64,000 nt of DNA from Burkholderia latens (GCF_001718795.1 NZ_CP013437.1:62001-126000); one strand, 5' to 3'; shown: positions 1-9,486, numbered from the stretch's first letter. The notes: generated by a model from the letters alone, not told the origin. Made by a program: numbers and translations.

Positions 1-1
1 C

Positions 2-655
2 GCCTCCGGCGCGCTGCCGCCGGGCTTTCCGGCCGTCGAGATCGATGGCGAGTTCTACTGGGACGGCGGTCTCGTTTCCAATACGCCGCTCACCGAGATC
101 ATCCGCGAAAGCCAGCACAGGGACACGCTCGTTTTCCAGCTCGATCTGTGGAGCGCGCGCGGCAAGTTGCCGGGCGACTTCCTCGATGTCAGCGAACGCA
201 CCAAGGACATTCAGTATTCGAGCCGCACGCGCGCGATCACCGCGTTCATGTCGCAGAACCAGAAGCATGCGCAGATGATCAAGGCACTGCTCGAACATAT
301 TCCCGAACACGTGCGGCTTGCCCACCCGCTGCTGCGGGAGGCGCAGAAGACGGCGGACGGCAGTGCCGTGAACGTGGTGCACCTGATCTACAAGAACAAG
401 ACGTTCGAGGGGCACTACAAGGACTATGAGTTCAGCAAGGACACGATGCGCGAGCATTGGGCGAGCGGTCTCGAGGATATTCGCCGTTCGTTCGGACACC
501 CGGAGTGGTTCGAGATTCCGAGCCGGGAAATCGGCTTCGTCACGCGGGACGTGCACCGCTATCGGCACGACGTCGACGAAGCCGGCAACCTCGGCAGGCA
601 TGCCGCTCCCGCGGAACACCTTGCGCCGGAGAAGGAATCGTCCGTCGCCGGGTAA
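2..655 (+). CDS. Patatin-like phospholipase, 3' part (cut by window edge)
   Basis: Only the C-terminal about 217 residues are present; the reading frame is already open at base 2. The visible part carries the patatin Asp-Gly-Gly active-site motif (WDGGLVSNTP), where the aspartate completes the Ser-Asp dyad. The tail (HPEWFEIP...) is typical of the DUF3734 region found in long bacterial patatin-like proteins. These enzymes hydrolyse acyl esters of membrane lipids. The nucleophile elbow and glycine-rich oxyanion loop lie outside the window. A stop at 653-655 ends the gene, with 175 bp before the next start. Family assignment is firm; substrate and location cannot be judged. Confidence 0.88.
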   Translation, partial: ASGALPPGFPAVEIDGEFYWDGGLVSNTPLTEIIRESQHRDTLVFQLDLWSARGKLPGDFLDVSERTKDIQYSSRTRAITAFMSQNQKHAQMIKALLEHIPEHVRLAHPLLREAQKTADGSAVNVVHLIYKNKTFEGHYKDYEFSKDTMREHWASGLEDIRRSFGHPEWFEIPSREIGFVTRDVHRYRHDVDEAGNLGRHAAPAEHLAPEKESSVAG

Positions 656-830
656 CCCGTATCGACGCCAGCCGCGGGCGAGCCAGGCGGTCGGCCGCGC
701 ACCGGCGACGCGTGACCGGCGGCCCGCCGGCGCCGTTCCCGACTCGCGGTACCGCGCCTGCAGGACCGCTTCAGGCGGCGCAACGACCGATCGTCGAGAT
801 CGCGCATGCGCCCGCCGCAAGGAGAGCACC

Positions 831-1835
831 ATGATGTCGCATGAAATGATCGCGAGGTACGGCACGCTGGTCGTATTCCTGAACGTGCTCGGATCGTCGC
901 TCGGCCTGCCGCTGCCTGCCATTCCGACCTTGGTCACAGTGGGCGCGGGCATCGCGCTCGTGACCCATGTCGCGTCGTCGGCGCTGCTGCATTTCTCGGC
1001 GCTACTGGCCGCCGCCGTGGTTGGCGGCCTGCTCGGCGACCTGGTCTGGTACCAGGGTGGGAAGCGCTACGGCAAGCGCACGCTTCACACCGTCTGCAAA
1101 CTGACGCCGTCGCGCGACGCGTGCGTCCGGACGACCGAGCGCTTTTTCGGCCGCTGGGGCGTTCGCGTGCTCGTGGTCGCGCGGTTCGTACCCGGCCTGT
1201 CGCTCGTGGCCGTTCCGCTTTGCGGCGCGATGGCCGTCAGGTTGCGCGCCTTTGTCCTGCACGATTGCGTCGGCGTCGCGCTGTGGGCGTCGATCGGGCT
1301 GGCAATCGGCACGCTGTTCGCGTCGCAGATCGACGCGGTCTTCGCCTTTGTCGCCCGTCTCGGCTGGCACGTGCTCATCGTGATCGCCATCGCACCGCCG
1401 CTGTATTTCGTGTACGGATATTGCCGCCGGCGAATGCTGGCAAGCGCGCTCGGGAAAGCGCGGATCAGCGCGGGCGAACTGCATGCGCTGCTCGCGAACA
1501 ATCCGCGGCCGGCCGTGATCGATATCCGTTCCGCCGAGCGGAGAATGCTCGATCCGTTCGTCATTCCGGGCGCGGTGATCGGCGATGAACGCAAGCCCCG
1601 CCAGATCATGGAGCGCTATGGCACGAACCGGACGCTCGTCATCTATTGCGCGTGCCCGCACGAAACGTCTGCCGCGTCGGTGGCCAGGCAGTTGCGGCTG
1701 TCCGGCGTCAAGCTCGCCCTGCCGCTCACCGGCGGTATCGATGCGTGGCGCGTCGAGGGCTTCGACGTGGAACCGATGGTCGCGATGAACGACGCGGCAA
1801 TCGGCCCGGAAAAGCAGAAAGCCTTCACGTATTGA
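831..1835 (+). CDS. DedA-family membrane protein with C-terminal rhodanese domain
   Basis: 334 aa. The N-terminal about 200 residues are a DedA/VTT membrane domain: several hydrophobic helices and the conserved FxGR-like stretch around RFVPGLS. After a basic linker (YCRRRM) comes a cytosolic rhodanese domain with the loop IYCACPHE carrying the candidate catalytic cysteine. DedA proteins are linked to lipid flipping and membrane homeostasis; rhodanese domains transfer sulfane sulfur. The DedA-rhodanese fusion is a recurrent proteobacterial architecture. The start is the first of two Met codons after AAGGAG at 819-824. The longer upstream open frame is compositional. It is likely monocistronic. 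Confidence 0.88.
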   Translation: MMSHEMIARYGTLVVFLNVLGSSLGLPLPAIPTLVTVGAGIALVTHVASSALLHFSALLAAAVVGGLLGDLVWYQGGKRYGKRTLHTVCKLTPSRDACVRTTERFFGRWGVRVLVVARFVPGLSLVAVPLCGAMAVRLRAFVLHDCVGVALWASIGLAIGTLFASQIDAVFAFVARLGWHVLIVIAIAPPLYFVYGYCRRRMLASALGKARISAGELHALLANNPRPAVIDIRSAERRMLDPFVIPGAVIGDERKPRQIMERYGTNRTLVIYCACPHETSAASVARQLRLSGVKLALPLTGGIDAWRVEGFDVEPMVAMNDAAIGPEKQKAFTY

Positions 1836-2476
1836 CTCCGTGGCCCCGTGGCGCGCCCAGGTTCCCGGGCAGCGTGGTATCGCACCGTTGGCGGCCTGCG
1901 GGCCGCCGATTCGGCTGGCGACCGACAACACCGCCATGACGCCTTCATCCGCTCGTGCAGCGCGCGCCGGACATTGGTATCGCAACCTTCCCTCCCCCAG
2001 CTTCACGCCTCTTCCCGGTCGCATCCTCGGCAGACCTGACACGGCTTTTTCGATCACAGTTGCGCCATGCGGCGACTGCACCGCTTGTCGCAAACCTGCT
2101 GGCAAGACGACCTGTCGTTCGGATTGCGGGTAACGCGCCCCTTCCGCCGCTGCACGCTTGGCGGGCATATTCCCCGACACAGGCAGTGAGATCGGCGTAA
2201 CGGACAAGCGATGTCAGCACGCTCGAAACGCCATCCGGCGCGTTTCCGTGACGATGAAGGCACGCGCTGGCCTCGAACGGCTTGATCACAGTTGGACGAA
2301 GCGTTTGAAGCACGGGGTGGCGGCTCCCTGCAACGATCCGGCCAGTCGGCCAAATGCGACGGCATGGTGGCCATCATGTTGACGGACACCATGCCGGGAT
2401 CGACGCTCGCTGGTTTGGCATATCCCCCAGCCGCGGAAGCCGGGCGATCGTCGCCGTGCGGTTCCAGCGGCCGCGT
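1836..2476. other. Intergenic stretch, no gene recognised
   Basis: 641 bp between the DedA-rhodanese stop and the convergent MFS stop. Short open frames exist on both strands, but none has a plausible start plus a recognisable protein. I see no clear factor-independent terminator with a T run. Confidence 0.5.
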
Positions 2477-4033
2477 TCAGTGCCCGCCGGCCGCTATCCC
2501 GCCGCCGCTGCCCTTGACCGGCCGGGTGAGCCAGACCAGCGGAATGATACCGACGAAGATGATCGACGACACCCAGAAGATGTCGTTCAGCGCGAGCATC
2601 GCGGCCTGCGCGTTCAGCGAGCGTTCGAAGAAGGCCGTGGCCTGATCCACACCGACGCCGAGCATCGCCTGGAGCTGCGCGACGGCACTCGTGTAGGTCG
2701 GGTTGTTCACGCTCGTTTGCTCGGCGAGCCGCGCATGATGCAGGATCGTCCGGTCGTTCCATCCGGTCGCGATCAGCGACGTGCCGACGCCGCCCGCGAA
2801 CACGCGCACGAAATTCGACAGCCCGGCGGCCGCCGGAATCCGGTCGGGCGTCAGGCCGGACAGGATGATCGCGGTCAGCGGCGTGAAGAAGAGCGCCATC
2901 GGAATGCCTTGCAGCAAGGTCGGCAGCACCAGCGTATACGGGTCGACGCCCGTCGTGTAATGCGAGCGCATGAAAAACACGCCCGCAAAGCCGACGAAGG
3001 CCAGCGTCGCGAGCACCCGCGCGTCCGACTTCGGCATGATCTTCGCCATCAACGGTGCCAGCAGCACGGCGAAGATCCCGAGCGGCGCCGTCACGAGCCC
3101 GGCGTCCACCGACCGATAGCCGAGATAGCCCTGAATCCATTGCGGCAGGATCACGAGGTTCGAGAAGAACACCGCGTATGCAACCGAGATCGCAATCGTG
3201 CCGCCGCGGAAATTGCGCACCGCGAACAGGCGAATGTCGACGATCGGGTTCCGCTCCGTGAGCTCCCAGATCAGGAAAAACACGAAGCTGACGGCGGCGA
3301 TCACGGCAAGCGTGCAGATCACGGGCGAGCTGAACCAGTCGAGATCCTTGCCCTTGTCGAGCATGATCTGCAGCGTCGCGACCCATACGATCAGCGACAT
3401 CAGGCCGACCTTGTCGATAGGAATCTTGCGCACCTGTGTCTCGCGGTCGCGATAGATCATCCACGTGATGCCCGCCGCGAACAGGCCGACCGGAATGTTG
3501 ATGTAGAAGATCCACGACCAGCTGTAGCTGTCGGTGATCCAGCCGCCCAGCGCGGGACCGGCAATCGGGCCGACTGTCGCGGTCATCGACCAGAGCGCGA
3601 GCGCGGTCGAGCTTTTCTCCTTCGGATACGAACCCAGCAGGATCGCCTGCGAAAGCGGAATCAGCGGCCCCGCCACGGCGCCCTGCAGGACGCGCGCAGC
3701 GAGCAGCACGAGCAGGTTCGGCGCGACGCCGCACAGCCACGACGAGAACACGAACAGCACGATCGCGGCCACGAACAACCTGATCTGCCCGACGCGCTGC
3801 GTGAGCCAGCCCGTCAGCGGAATCGCGACGGCATTGGCCGCCGAGAACAGCGTGATCACCCACGTGCCTTCGTCGACGGATACGCCGAGGTTTCCCGAGA
3901 TGGTCGGAATCGCCACGTTGGCAATGGACGAATCGAGCACGTTCATGAACGTCGCGAGTGCGACGGCGAGCGTCGCAAGGACGAGCTTGCCACCCGTCAG
4001 CGGCGGCGGTGCGGGTTGCGTTGAGGAATTCAT
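2477..4033 (-). CDS. EmrB-type MFS drug transporter (DHA2, 14 TM)
   Basis: 518 aa. Inner-membrane H+-antiporter of the DHA2 family, the pump subunit of an EmrAB-NodT type tripartite efflux system. The N-terminus leads into FMNVLDSSIANVAIP, a DHA2 motif (D in TM1), followed by GWLTQRVGQIRLF (loop 2-3 motif A). About 14 hydrophobic segments are readable. The start is the ATG after the basic upstream region; a longer open frame upstream encodes low-quality Arg-rich sequence and was rejected. It is the third gene of a leftward operon after the OMF and EmrA genes, 103 bp downstream of EmrA. Substrates cannot be inferred. There is no MarR-type regulator nearby. Confidence 0.92.
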   Translation of the reverse strand: MNSSTQPAPPPLTGGKLVLATLAVALATFMNVLDSSIANVAIPTISGNLGVSVDEGTWVITLFSAANAVAIPLTGWLTQRVGQIRLFVAAIVLFVFSSWLCGVAPNLLVLLAARVLQGAVAGPLIPLSQAILLGSYPKEKSSTALALWSMTATVGPIAGPALGGWITDSYSWSWIFYINIPVGLFAAGITWMIYRDRETQVRKIPIDKVGLMSLIVWVATLQIMLDKGKDLDWFSSPVICTLAVIAAVSFVFFLIWELTERNPIVDIRLFAVRNFRGGTIAISVAYAVFFSNLVILPQWIQGYLGYRSVDAGLVTAPLGIFAVLLAPLMAKIMPKSDARVLATLAFVGFAGVFFMRSHYTTGVDPYTLVLPTLLQGIPMALFFTPLTAIILSGLTPDRIPAAAGLSNFVRVFAGGVGTSLIATGWNDRTILHHARLAEQTSVNNPTYTSAVAQLQAMLGVGVDQATAFFERSLNAQAAMLALNDIFWVSSIIFVGIIPLVWLTRPVKGSGGGIAAGGH

Positions 4034-4136
4034 CTCGCTTCCAGTCTGAAGTTGCGACTGTGCCGGCGTGTCGAGCCGGCCAGTCGGACGATTGAATCGA
4101 CCGGGGCGCGACAGCGACGCGCACCGGGTCAACGAT

Positions 4137-5456
4137 TCAGCTTGCGCGCTGCGCGGTGTCGCGCGCATCGCGCGCGACCCTTGCGTCGCGCTTGCCGGAA
4201 GCCGCCGGCGCGCCAGTTTGCGCCGCCGCATGCTCGCCGACGACGTTGCGCGCGATGATCTTCTCGATCTCGGCATCCGCCTGTGCGCCGTATTCGGCAA
4301 ACACGTCTGTGCGATACGACGTGTTGATCGCCGCACCGAGCTGCGGGCCCGTGTCGTCGCGCGTATCCACGTCGACATCCATCGACAGTCCGATACGCAG
4401 CGGATGCGCGTCGAGTTCCTTCGGGTCGAGCTGGATGCGCGCGGGCAGGCGCTGAACGATCTTGATCCAGTTGCCCGTTGCGTTCTGCGCGGGCAGGCTC
4501 GCGAATGCGCTGCCCGTACCCGCGGAGAAGCCGACCACGCGGCCGTGATACTTGACCTTTCCGCCGTACACGTCGGCCGTCAGCGTGACGGGTTGACCGA
4601 TGCGCATGTTGCGCAACTGGCTTTCCTTGTAGTTTGCGTCGACCCATACGCCGTCGAGCGGCACGATCGCCATCAACGGCGTGCCGGGCGACACGCGCTG
4701 GCCGACCTGAACCGAACGCTTCGCGACGTAGCCGGTGACGGGCGCGGGCAACACGTTGCGCGCGTAGGCCAGATACGCGTCGCGCACCTTCGACGCGGCC
4801 GCCTGCACGTTCGGGTGCTGATCGATCGTCGTGCGATCGGTCAATGCGCGGTTGGCCTCCGCCTGTCGACGCGCGGCGTCGAGCGCGGCCCGCGCGGCCG
4901 CCACGGTGTCGCGCGCGTGCGCGATGTCTTCCGCTGACACGGCCCCCGTATCGGCAACGGCCGCGCGACGACGCAGGTCGTCCTGGGCACGGACGAGATC
5001 GGACTGCTTCTGCGCGACGTTCGCCGCGTACAGATCGTCGTTCACGTAGAGACTGCTCACCTGGCGCACGGTCTGGCCCAGCGCCGCCTCGGCGTTGCCG
5101 AGCGCGACTTTTGCGTCGGCGGCGTCGAGCGTGACGACAGGATCGCCCGCCTTCACGATCTGTGTATCGTCGGCGTTCACCGCGACGACGGTACCCGCCA
5201 CCTGCGGCGTCAGCTGCACGAGATTGCCGCTGACGTACGCGTCGTCGGTCGATTCGTGGTAACGCGCGAACGTCAGGTAGTACGCGGCGTACGCAATCGA
5301 CGCCGCCACGACCGTCACGCCGAGCAGCGCCAGCAGCAGCCGGCGGCGGCGCGGCGCGTCTTCGCTTGCGACATCGTCGCCGCCCGACGGCGACGTATCA
5401 CGATTCGCGCGGGGGGCGTCGGCCGGCTTGTGTACCGGCGGATCGATTTCGCTCAT
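4137..5456 (-). CDS. EmrA-type membrane fusion protein (HlyD family)
   Basis: 439 aa periplasmic adaptor that bridges the MFS pump and the outer-membrane factor. It has an Arg-rich cytoplasmic start and one TM segment at about 45-65 (LLLALLGVTVVAASIAYAAYY). The signature ESTDDAYVSGN follows, then a split biotinyl-lipoyl domain around a long alpha-hairpin (about 115-215), and a beta-barrel with VDANYKESQLRNMRIGQPV. The start ATG at 5456 has GGAGAATTGAA immediately upstream; the 27-codon extension before it is not protein-like. The C-terminal tail after about residue 375 is long and charged. It lies 34 bp downstream of the OMF gene and is co-transcribed with it. Confidence 0.92.
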   Translation of the reverse strand: MSEIDPPVHKPADAPRANRDTSPSGGDDVASEDAPRRRRLLLALLGVTVVAASIAYAAYYLTFARYHESTDDAYVSGNLVQLTPQVAGTVVAVNADDTQIVKAGDPVVTLDAADAKVALGNAEAALGQTVRQVSSLYVNDDLYAANVAQKQSDLVRAQDDLRRRAAVADTGAVSAEDIAHARDTVAAARAALDAARRQAEANRALTDRTTIDQHPNVQAAASKVRDAYLAYARNVLPAPVTGYVAKRSVQVGQRVSPGTPLMAIVPLDGVWVDANYKESQLRNMRIGQPVTLTADVYGGKVKYHGRVVGFSAGTGSAFASLPAQNATGNWIKIVQRLPARIQLDPKELDAHPLRIGLSMDVDVDTRDDTGPQLGAAINTSYRTDVFAEYGAQADAEIEKIIARNVVGEHAAAQTGAPAASGKRDARVARDARDTAQRAS

Positions 5457-5490
5457 TTCAATTCTCCAGGCAGATTCGATGGATCGCCGC

Positions 5491-7458
5491 TCAGCGCGCG
5501 GCGGCGGCGGGCACGGCCGATACGCGCGCATCGGCATGTGCCGATGTGCCCGCGCCCGCGAATGACGTGTCGACGAAGCCGCCGCCCAAAGCGGACGCGA
5601 GCGCGATCTGACGGTCGCGGCGGTCCATGCGCAGATTCGCGACGCGCTGATCGGCGGAAAGTGCGTTGACGTCGGCGTTCAACACCGTCAGTTGATTCGT
5701 GAGACCGGCCTTGTACTGCGCGAGCGCCAACGCGGCCGCCTTCAGCGCGGCCTGCTGCGCCGTCTGCGCATCGACCAGCTCTGCGTCCGTTGAACGCACG
5801 TCGGCGACTTGCGTCGCGACCTCGCTCAGCGCGGTGACGAGCGCCTGGTTATAGGTCGCGACGGCAAGATCGAAGTCCGCGTAGCGCCCCTTCAGTTGCG
5901 CGCGTAGTGCACCGGCGTCGAAGATCGGCAGATGAATAGCCGGTCCGACCGACGCGGTGCGGCTCGCCGCCGTCAGGAAGCGGCCGAAGCCGAACGCATC
6001 GAGTCCGATCGCGGCGCTCAGGTTGATGTCCGGATAGAACTCGGCCTTCGCTTCCTTCACGCCGTGCGCGAGCGCATCGACACGCCACCGGGCAGCCACG
6101 ATGTCGGGGCGCCGGCTCACGAGATCCGCGGGCAGATTGTCGGGCACGCGTACCTCGTTGCCGGTGCCGAGCGTCGGGCGCCCGATCCCCAGGCCGCGAT
6201 CGGGACCGGCGCCGAGCAGCGCGGCAATCTGGTAGCGCGCCGCGAGGATCCGGCCGTCGAGCGATTTCAGCAACGCACGGCTCGTCGCGAGATTGGCGCG
6301 GGCGGTCTCCCGCTCGACCTGCGTATCGAGCCCGGTCGCGATTCGGTCCGCGGCGATGCGATCGATCTGCTCGCGTTGGGCGATCTCCCGTTGCGCGATG
6401 TCATGCAACAGGAACAGGCGTGCAAGTTCGTTATAGGTGCGTGCGATCGCCGTCGTAAGCGCCAGCCTGACCGCTTCCGCCTCGGCGCGGCTCGCCTGCA
6501 GGCCGGACACCGACGCGCGCAGCGCCTCGCGTTTCTTGCCCCAGAGGTCAAGCTCGTACGAAGCGCCCAGGATGCCGCGGTTCTCCGTCTGCCATGACCC
6601 GCCATACGGCGGCGGCACGAGCGCCGTACCGGAAAACTGCTGGCGGGTGAGGGCGTAGCTGGCATCGACGCGCGGCATCGTCCCCGCTCGCGCGGATTCG
6701 CTGTAGGCCTGCGCGGCCGCCACGCGTGCGCGCGCCTGATCGAGCGTCGGGCTGCGCTCGAGCGCCTCGTCGATCAAGGACTTCAACTGGCCGTCACCGA
6801 ACTGATCGACCCAATCCGCAGTGGGCCAACGGCCTTGCTCGAACGGCAGGCTCCATTGCGTCGCGTAATGCTGCGGATCGGTCATCGCCGCATCGCCGTG
6901 AATGCCGGCGTAGTTCGCGCATGCCGACAACATGCCCGCGACGACCACCGGCACCCCGGTCTTGAGTGTGCGCGACGCATGCCGCCACGCGATCGAAAGC
7001 ATGACCGTCGTGCGTCCCTTCGCGAGCGCGATCAAGGTTCGGATGCCGATCCATGGATTCAGCAAACCGCGGCGCACCTGCTCGCTGTGACCGACACCAC
7101 ACACGCACCAACTGCAGAAGTGCTCGCAGTTGTTCGTCAGAAGCCGATAGCGATCCTCGCCGACGCGCGACCAGGCGCGCTCGACGACAGCGATTCCTGT
7201 ATAGATGGCATCCGGCTCCGCCTGAACTTGGATGGTGTTGCTCGCCGCGAAGCGACGCAATGAGATGCATTCCACCGGAGACCGCCTCGCGGAGCAATCA
7301 AAGCCGCCATAGTGAACAACCAGTCCATCTCCAACGTAGATGCCGTGATGCGCGTACCCGTCGCGCTCGCTGACGAGATGCGCGCCTATGTCGATGTCGG
7401 GTTCCGTACGAATCGGTTCGCGTGAAAGCGTCGGCCAACCGATATTCAAAGTGTCCAT
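5491..7458 (-). CDS. LRAT-domain protein fused in frame to a NodT-type outer-membrane efflux lipoprotein
   Basis: One 655-aa open frame holds two normally separate proteins. Residues 1 to about 148 are an LRAT/NlpC-like thiol domain: histidines in AHHGIYVGDGLVVHYGG (H37/38 and H49) and the nucleophile motif NNCEHF (C111). Residues from M153 (ATG at 7002) read as a complete NodT lipoprotein precursor: basic start, hydrophobic stretch, lipobox MLSAC with Cys180, then two OEP repeats. No stop codon separates them. AAGGGA lies 12 nt before ATG 7002, so separate translation of the OMF (5491..7002, 503 aa) is possible; lipidation would require that start or cleavage. The OMF forms the outer-membrane channel for the EmrA/EmrB proteins encoded downstream. 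Start 7458 is the best Met for the LRAT part. Confidence 0.85.
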   Translation of the reverse strand: MDTLNIGWPTLSREPIRTEPDIDIGAHLVSERDGYAHHGIYVGDGLVVHYGGFDCSARRSPVECISLRRFAASNTIQVQAEPDAIYTGIAVVERAWSRVGEDRYRLLTNNCEHFCSWCVCGVGHSEQVRRGLLNPWIGIRTLIALAKGRTTVMLSIAWRHASRTLKTGVPVVVAGMLSACANYAGIHGDAAMTDPQHYATQWSLPFEQGRWPTADWVDQFGDGQLKSLIDEALERSPTLDQARARVAAAQAYSESARAGTMPRVDASYALTRQQFSGTALVPPPYGGSWQTENRGILGASYELDLWGKKREALRASVSGLQASRAEAEAVRLALTTAIARTYNELARLFLLHDIAQREIAQREQIDRIAADRIATGLDTQVERETARANLATSRALLKSLDGRILAARYQIAALLGAGPDRGLGIGRPTLGTGNEVRVPDNLPADLVSRRPDIVAARWRVDALAHGVKEAKAEFYPDINLSAAIGLDAFGFGRFLTAASRTASVGPAIHLPIFDAGALRAQLKGRYADFDLAVATYNQALVTALSEVATQVADVRSTDAELVDAQTAQQAALKAAALALAQYKAGLTNQLTVLNADVNALSADQRVANLRMDRRDRQIALASALGGGFVDTSFAGAGTSAHADARVSAVPAAAAR

Positions 7459-7912
7459 CGCAAGCCTCCGATTGCGTAGGTGTGCCGCATGTCGCGTCAC
7501 CGAGGGGTTGCCTGCATGCGCAAGCCGAAGATCGGCCCGCACTGCCGTGTCGTCATACTAGGATCCGCACGCATGTGCAGGTAGACCCGCATCGGAACAC
7601 TTTCCCGTTCCTCATCGGCACCAATCGGCTGCACCCGCGGTCGTGCAACGTTCGACGCGAGCGACACCGGCCGTTCTCGCCGCATTGGTGCGTAGCGCGC
7701 AACACCATGCATCCCAGACCGATCTAGTCCGGCGCCCTGTCTTTGCCTAGCATGCAAGAGCGCTGGGGCCATCGTTCGGATGGCGGTCGTGGGGAACGGC
7801 CTGCAGGCAAGCGCTGCACCAATGCGCCGAGTCGCTTCGGGAAACGACGCGCCGCCCCGATACGCAGGGCTCGGAACACTCGCGTCGATCAATACAAGCA
7901 ACCGGGAGGCAT
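7459..7912. promoter_or_regulatory. Divergent intergenic region between LRAT-efflux and Ohr operons
   Basis: 454 bp between two divergent operons, so it must hold both promoters. I could not pick out a convincing -35/-10 pair or a palindromic OhrR/MarR-type operator. No protein-coding frame here looks real. Confidence 0.4.
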
Positions 7913-8413
7913 ATGGAGAACGAGAGGTTGCAACCTCCGCCGTTGACACTGCTCGACAAATACCGCGGGCGAGAATTCGCCGCGCTCTACACGACCACGG
8001 TCACCGTCTCCGGTGGCCAGTCCGGTCATGGCCGCGCATCGGGCGTCGCACGATCCGATGACGGCTGTCTCGCCCTCGATCTGCGATTGCCGACCGAACT
8101 CGGCGGGCCGGGCGGCGGGACCAACCCCGAACAGCTTCTCGCCGCCGGCTACGCCGCCTGCTTTCACGGCGCGCTAAGCCTGATCGCGCAACGCGATCGG
8201 ATCGACATCCGGGAAACGACAGTCGCCGTCGAAGTGGCGTTCGGTCGCGATCCGGTTGATGGCGGCTATGCGCTGACGGCCAACATCACCATCCGCATGC
8301 CGGGCGTGGACCGGCAGGTCGCGGAGCGTCTCGTTCGCGACACGGAGCGCCTGTGTCCCTATTCGAAGATGGCACGGCAGGGAATCTGCAGTGTCGTCGC
8401 CGTGTCGGCGTGA
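7913..8413 (+). CDS. Organic hydroperoxide resistance protein (Ohr/OsmC family)
   Basis: 166 aa thiol peroxidase that reduces organic hydroperoxides. Both family cysteines are visible: GYAACFHGAL (peroxidatic Cys) and CPYSKMAR (resolving Cys), with the Ohr/OsmC fold signature GTNPEQLLAAGYA before the first. It is about 20-25 residues longer at the N-terminus than typical Ohr (LQPPPLTLLDKYRG), yet GGGAGG sits just before the chosen ATG. First gene of a rightward oxidative-defence set, followed 148 bp later by an AhpD-like gene and a cupin. No OhrR repressor gene is in the window. Confidence 0.9.
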   Translation: MENERLQPPPLTLLDKYRGREFAALYTTTVTVSGGQSGHGRASGVARSDDGCLALDLRLPTELGGPGGGTNPEQLLAAGYAACFHGALSLIAQRDRIDIRETTVAVEVAFGRDPVDGGYALTANITIRMPGVDRQVAERLVRDTERLCPYSKMARQGICSVVAVSA

Positions 8414-8561
8414 TTGGTGCCGAAGCGGCAACATAGTGCGCACGTTCCCGGCCCTACCCGCCCGCGGGACCCGCGATTACGATGGTTGCCAGGCAGGTCG
8501 TGCGATGCATCGCCATGCTCACGACCACTCGAGCAGCTTCAACCAATCAGGACAACGGATC

Positions 8562-9041
8562 ATGACGCAACGTATCAATTATTTTCAGCAATCGCCGGAA
8601 CTGACCAGGAAACTCGTCGAACTCGACGGGCTGCTTCAGAAGACGGCGATCGAGGTTCCGGTCCGCGAGCTCGTCGAGATTCGCGCGTCGCAGCTCAACG
8701 GCTGCGCGTTCTGCGTCGACATGCACATCAAGATGGCGAAGATCCACGGCGAGCGCGAACTGCGCGTGCATCACGTTGCGATCTGGCGCGAGTCGCCGCT
8801 GTTTTCGCCGCGCGAGCGCGCCGCGCTCGAATGGACCGAGGCGCTGACGCATCTCTCGTCGCACGGCGTGCCGGACGATCTCTACGAGCGCGTGCGAGCC
8901 CATTATTCCGAGCAGGAACTGTCGGATCTCACCGTCCTCGTGGGTGCGATCAACTGCTGGAACCGGCTGAACGTCGCGTTCCGCATCGTGCCCGGCTCGT
9001 TCGACACGATGTTCGGGCTCGACAAGGCCAACCTGGAGTAA
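8562..9041 (+). CDS. Carboxymuconolactone decarboxylase / AhpD-like alkylhydroperoxidase
   Basis: 159 aa cytosolic protein. The motif NGCAFCVDMH is the AhpD-type CxxC followed by His, which supplies the redox dithiol and proton relay in peroxide reduction. The preceding VRELVEIRASQ matches the conserved glutamate-containing helix. Length is right for the single-domain AhpD/CMD subfamily. ATG at 8562 follows an AGGA-type ribosome site and starts the conserved N-terminus (QRINYFQQSPE). The cupin start lies 4 bp after its stop, so the two are translationally linked. Role in peroxide handling is inferred from the motif and from the Ohr gene upstream. Confidence 0.92.
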   Translation: MTQRINYFQQSPELTRKLVELDGLLQKTAIEVPVRELVEIRASQLNGCAFCVDMHIKMAKIHGERELRVHHVAIWRESPLFSPRERAALEWTEALTHLSSHGVPDDLYERVRAHYSEQELSDLTVLVGAINCWNRLNVAFRIVPGSFDTMFGLDKANLE

Positions 9042-9045
9042 CGAC

Positions 9046-9450
9046 ATGAAACGCATCGTGCTCGCACTTGCACCGCTTGCGTTGTCGCTGCTGATGCCCG
9101 TTCAGCTGGTCGTCGCCGCACCGCAAGCCAAGGTCACGCAACTGACGACGGAACCGTTGCCCGAGTATCCGGGCAAGGAAGTCGAGATGATCGTCGTGGA
9201 TTATCCGCCCGGCAGCGTCGACCCCATCCATCGCCACGACGCACACGCATTCGTCTACGTGCTCGACGGCAGCATCGTGATGGGCCTAAACGGTGGAAAG
9301 ACGGTCACGCTCCACGCCGGCGACACGTTCCATGAAGGCCCGGAAGACGTGCACACGGTCGGACGGAACGCTAGCAGCACGAAGCCGGCAAGATTCGTCG
9401 TGTTCCTGATCAAGAACAAGGGGGCGCCGGTCCTCACTCCGGTGAAGTAG
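9046..9450 (+). CDS. Periplasmic cupin-domain protein
   Basis: 134 aa. Residues 1 to about 24 form a Sec signal peptide ending VVAA. A single cupin barrel follows: motif 1 HRHDAHAFVYVLDG (two metal-binding His) and motif 2 HAGDTFHEGPEDVH. Small secreted cupins of this kind often accompany AhpD-like genes in Burkholderia. Enzymatic activity is unknown; metal binding is inferred from the His residues. GGAGTAACGAC upstream of the ATG overlaps the previous stop, showing coupling. Its last 15 residues occur again at 10908-10955 as a detached duplicate. Confidence 0.88.
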   Translation: MKRIVLALAPLALSLLMPVQLVVAAPQAKVTQLTTEPLPEYPGKEVEMIVVDYPPGSVDPIHRHDAHAFVYVLDGSIVMGLNGGKTVTLHAGDTFHEGPEDVHTVGRNASSTKPARFVVFLIKNKGAPVLTPVK

Positions 9451-9463
9451 TGTAGCCACTTGC

Positions 9464-9486
9464 GCGGCCGGGCAACCCCGGGCCGC
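9464..9486 (+). terminator. GC hairpin after the Ohr-AhpD-cupin operon
   Basis: GCGGCC pairs with GGCCGC, extended by GGG/CCC with one bulged G and a CAAC loop, 14 bp after the cupin stop. There is no T run, so it may be a weak terminator or an mRNA 3' stabiliser. A counterpart follows the duplicated cupin tail at 10971. Confidence 0.45.

Noticed and set aside
2354..4024. Long plus-strand frame opposite the EmrB-type transporter
   Set aside because: Arg/His-rich shadow caused by GC-rich codon bias; the minus strand encodes a clear 14-TM transporter.
7497..7949. 150-codon minus-strand frame across the efflux/Ohr intergenic region
   Set aside because: It overlaps the Ohr start, lacks a ribosome site and encodes no recognisable or protein-like pattern.
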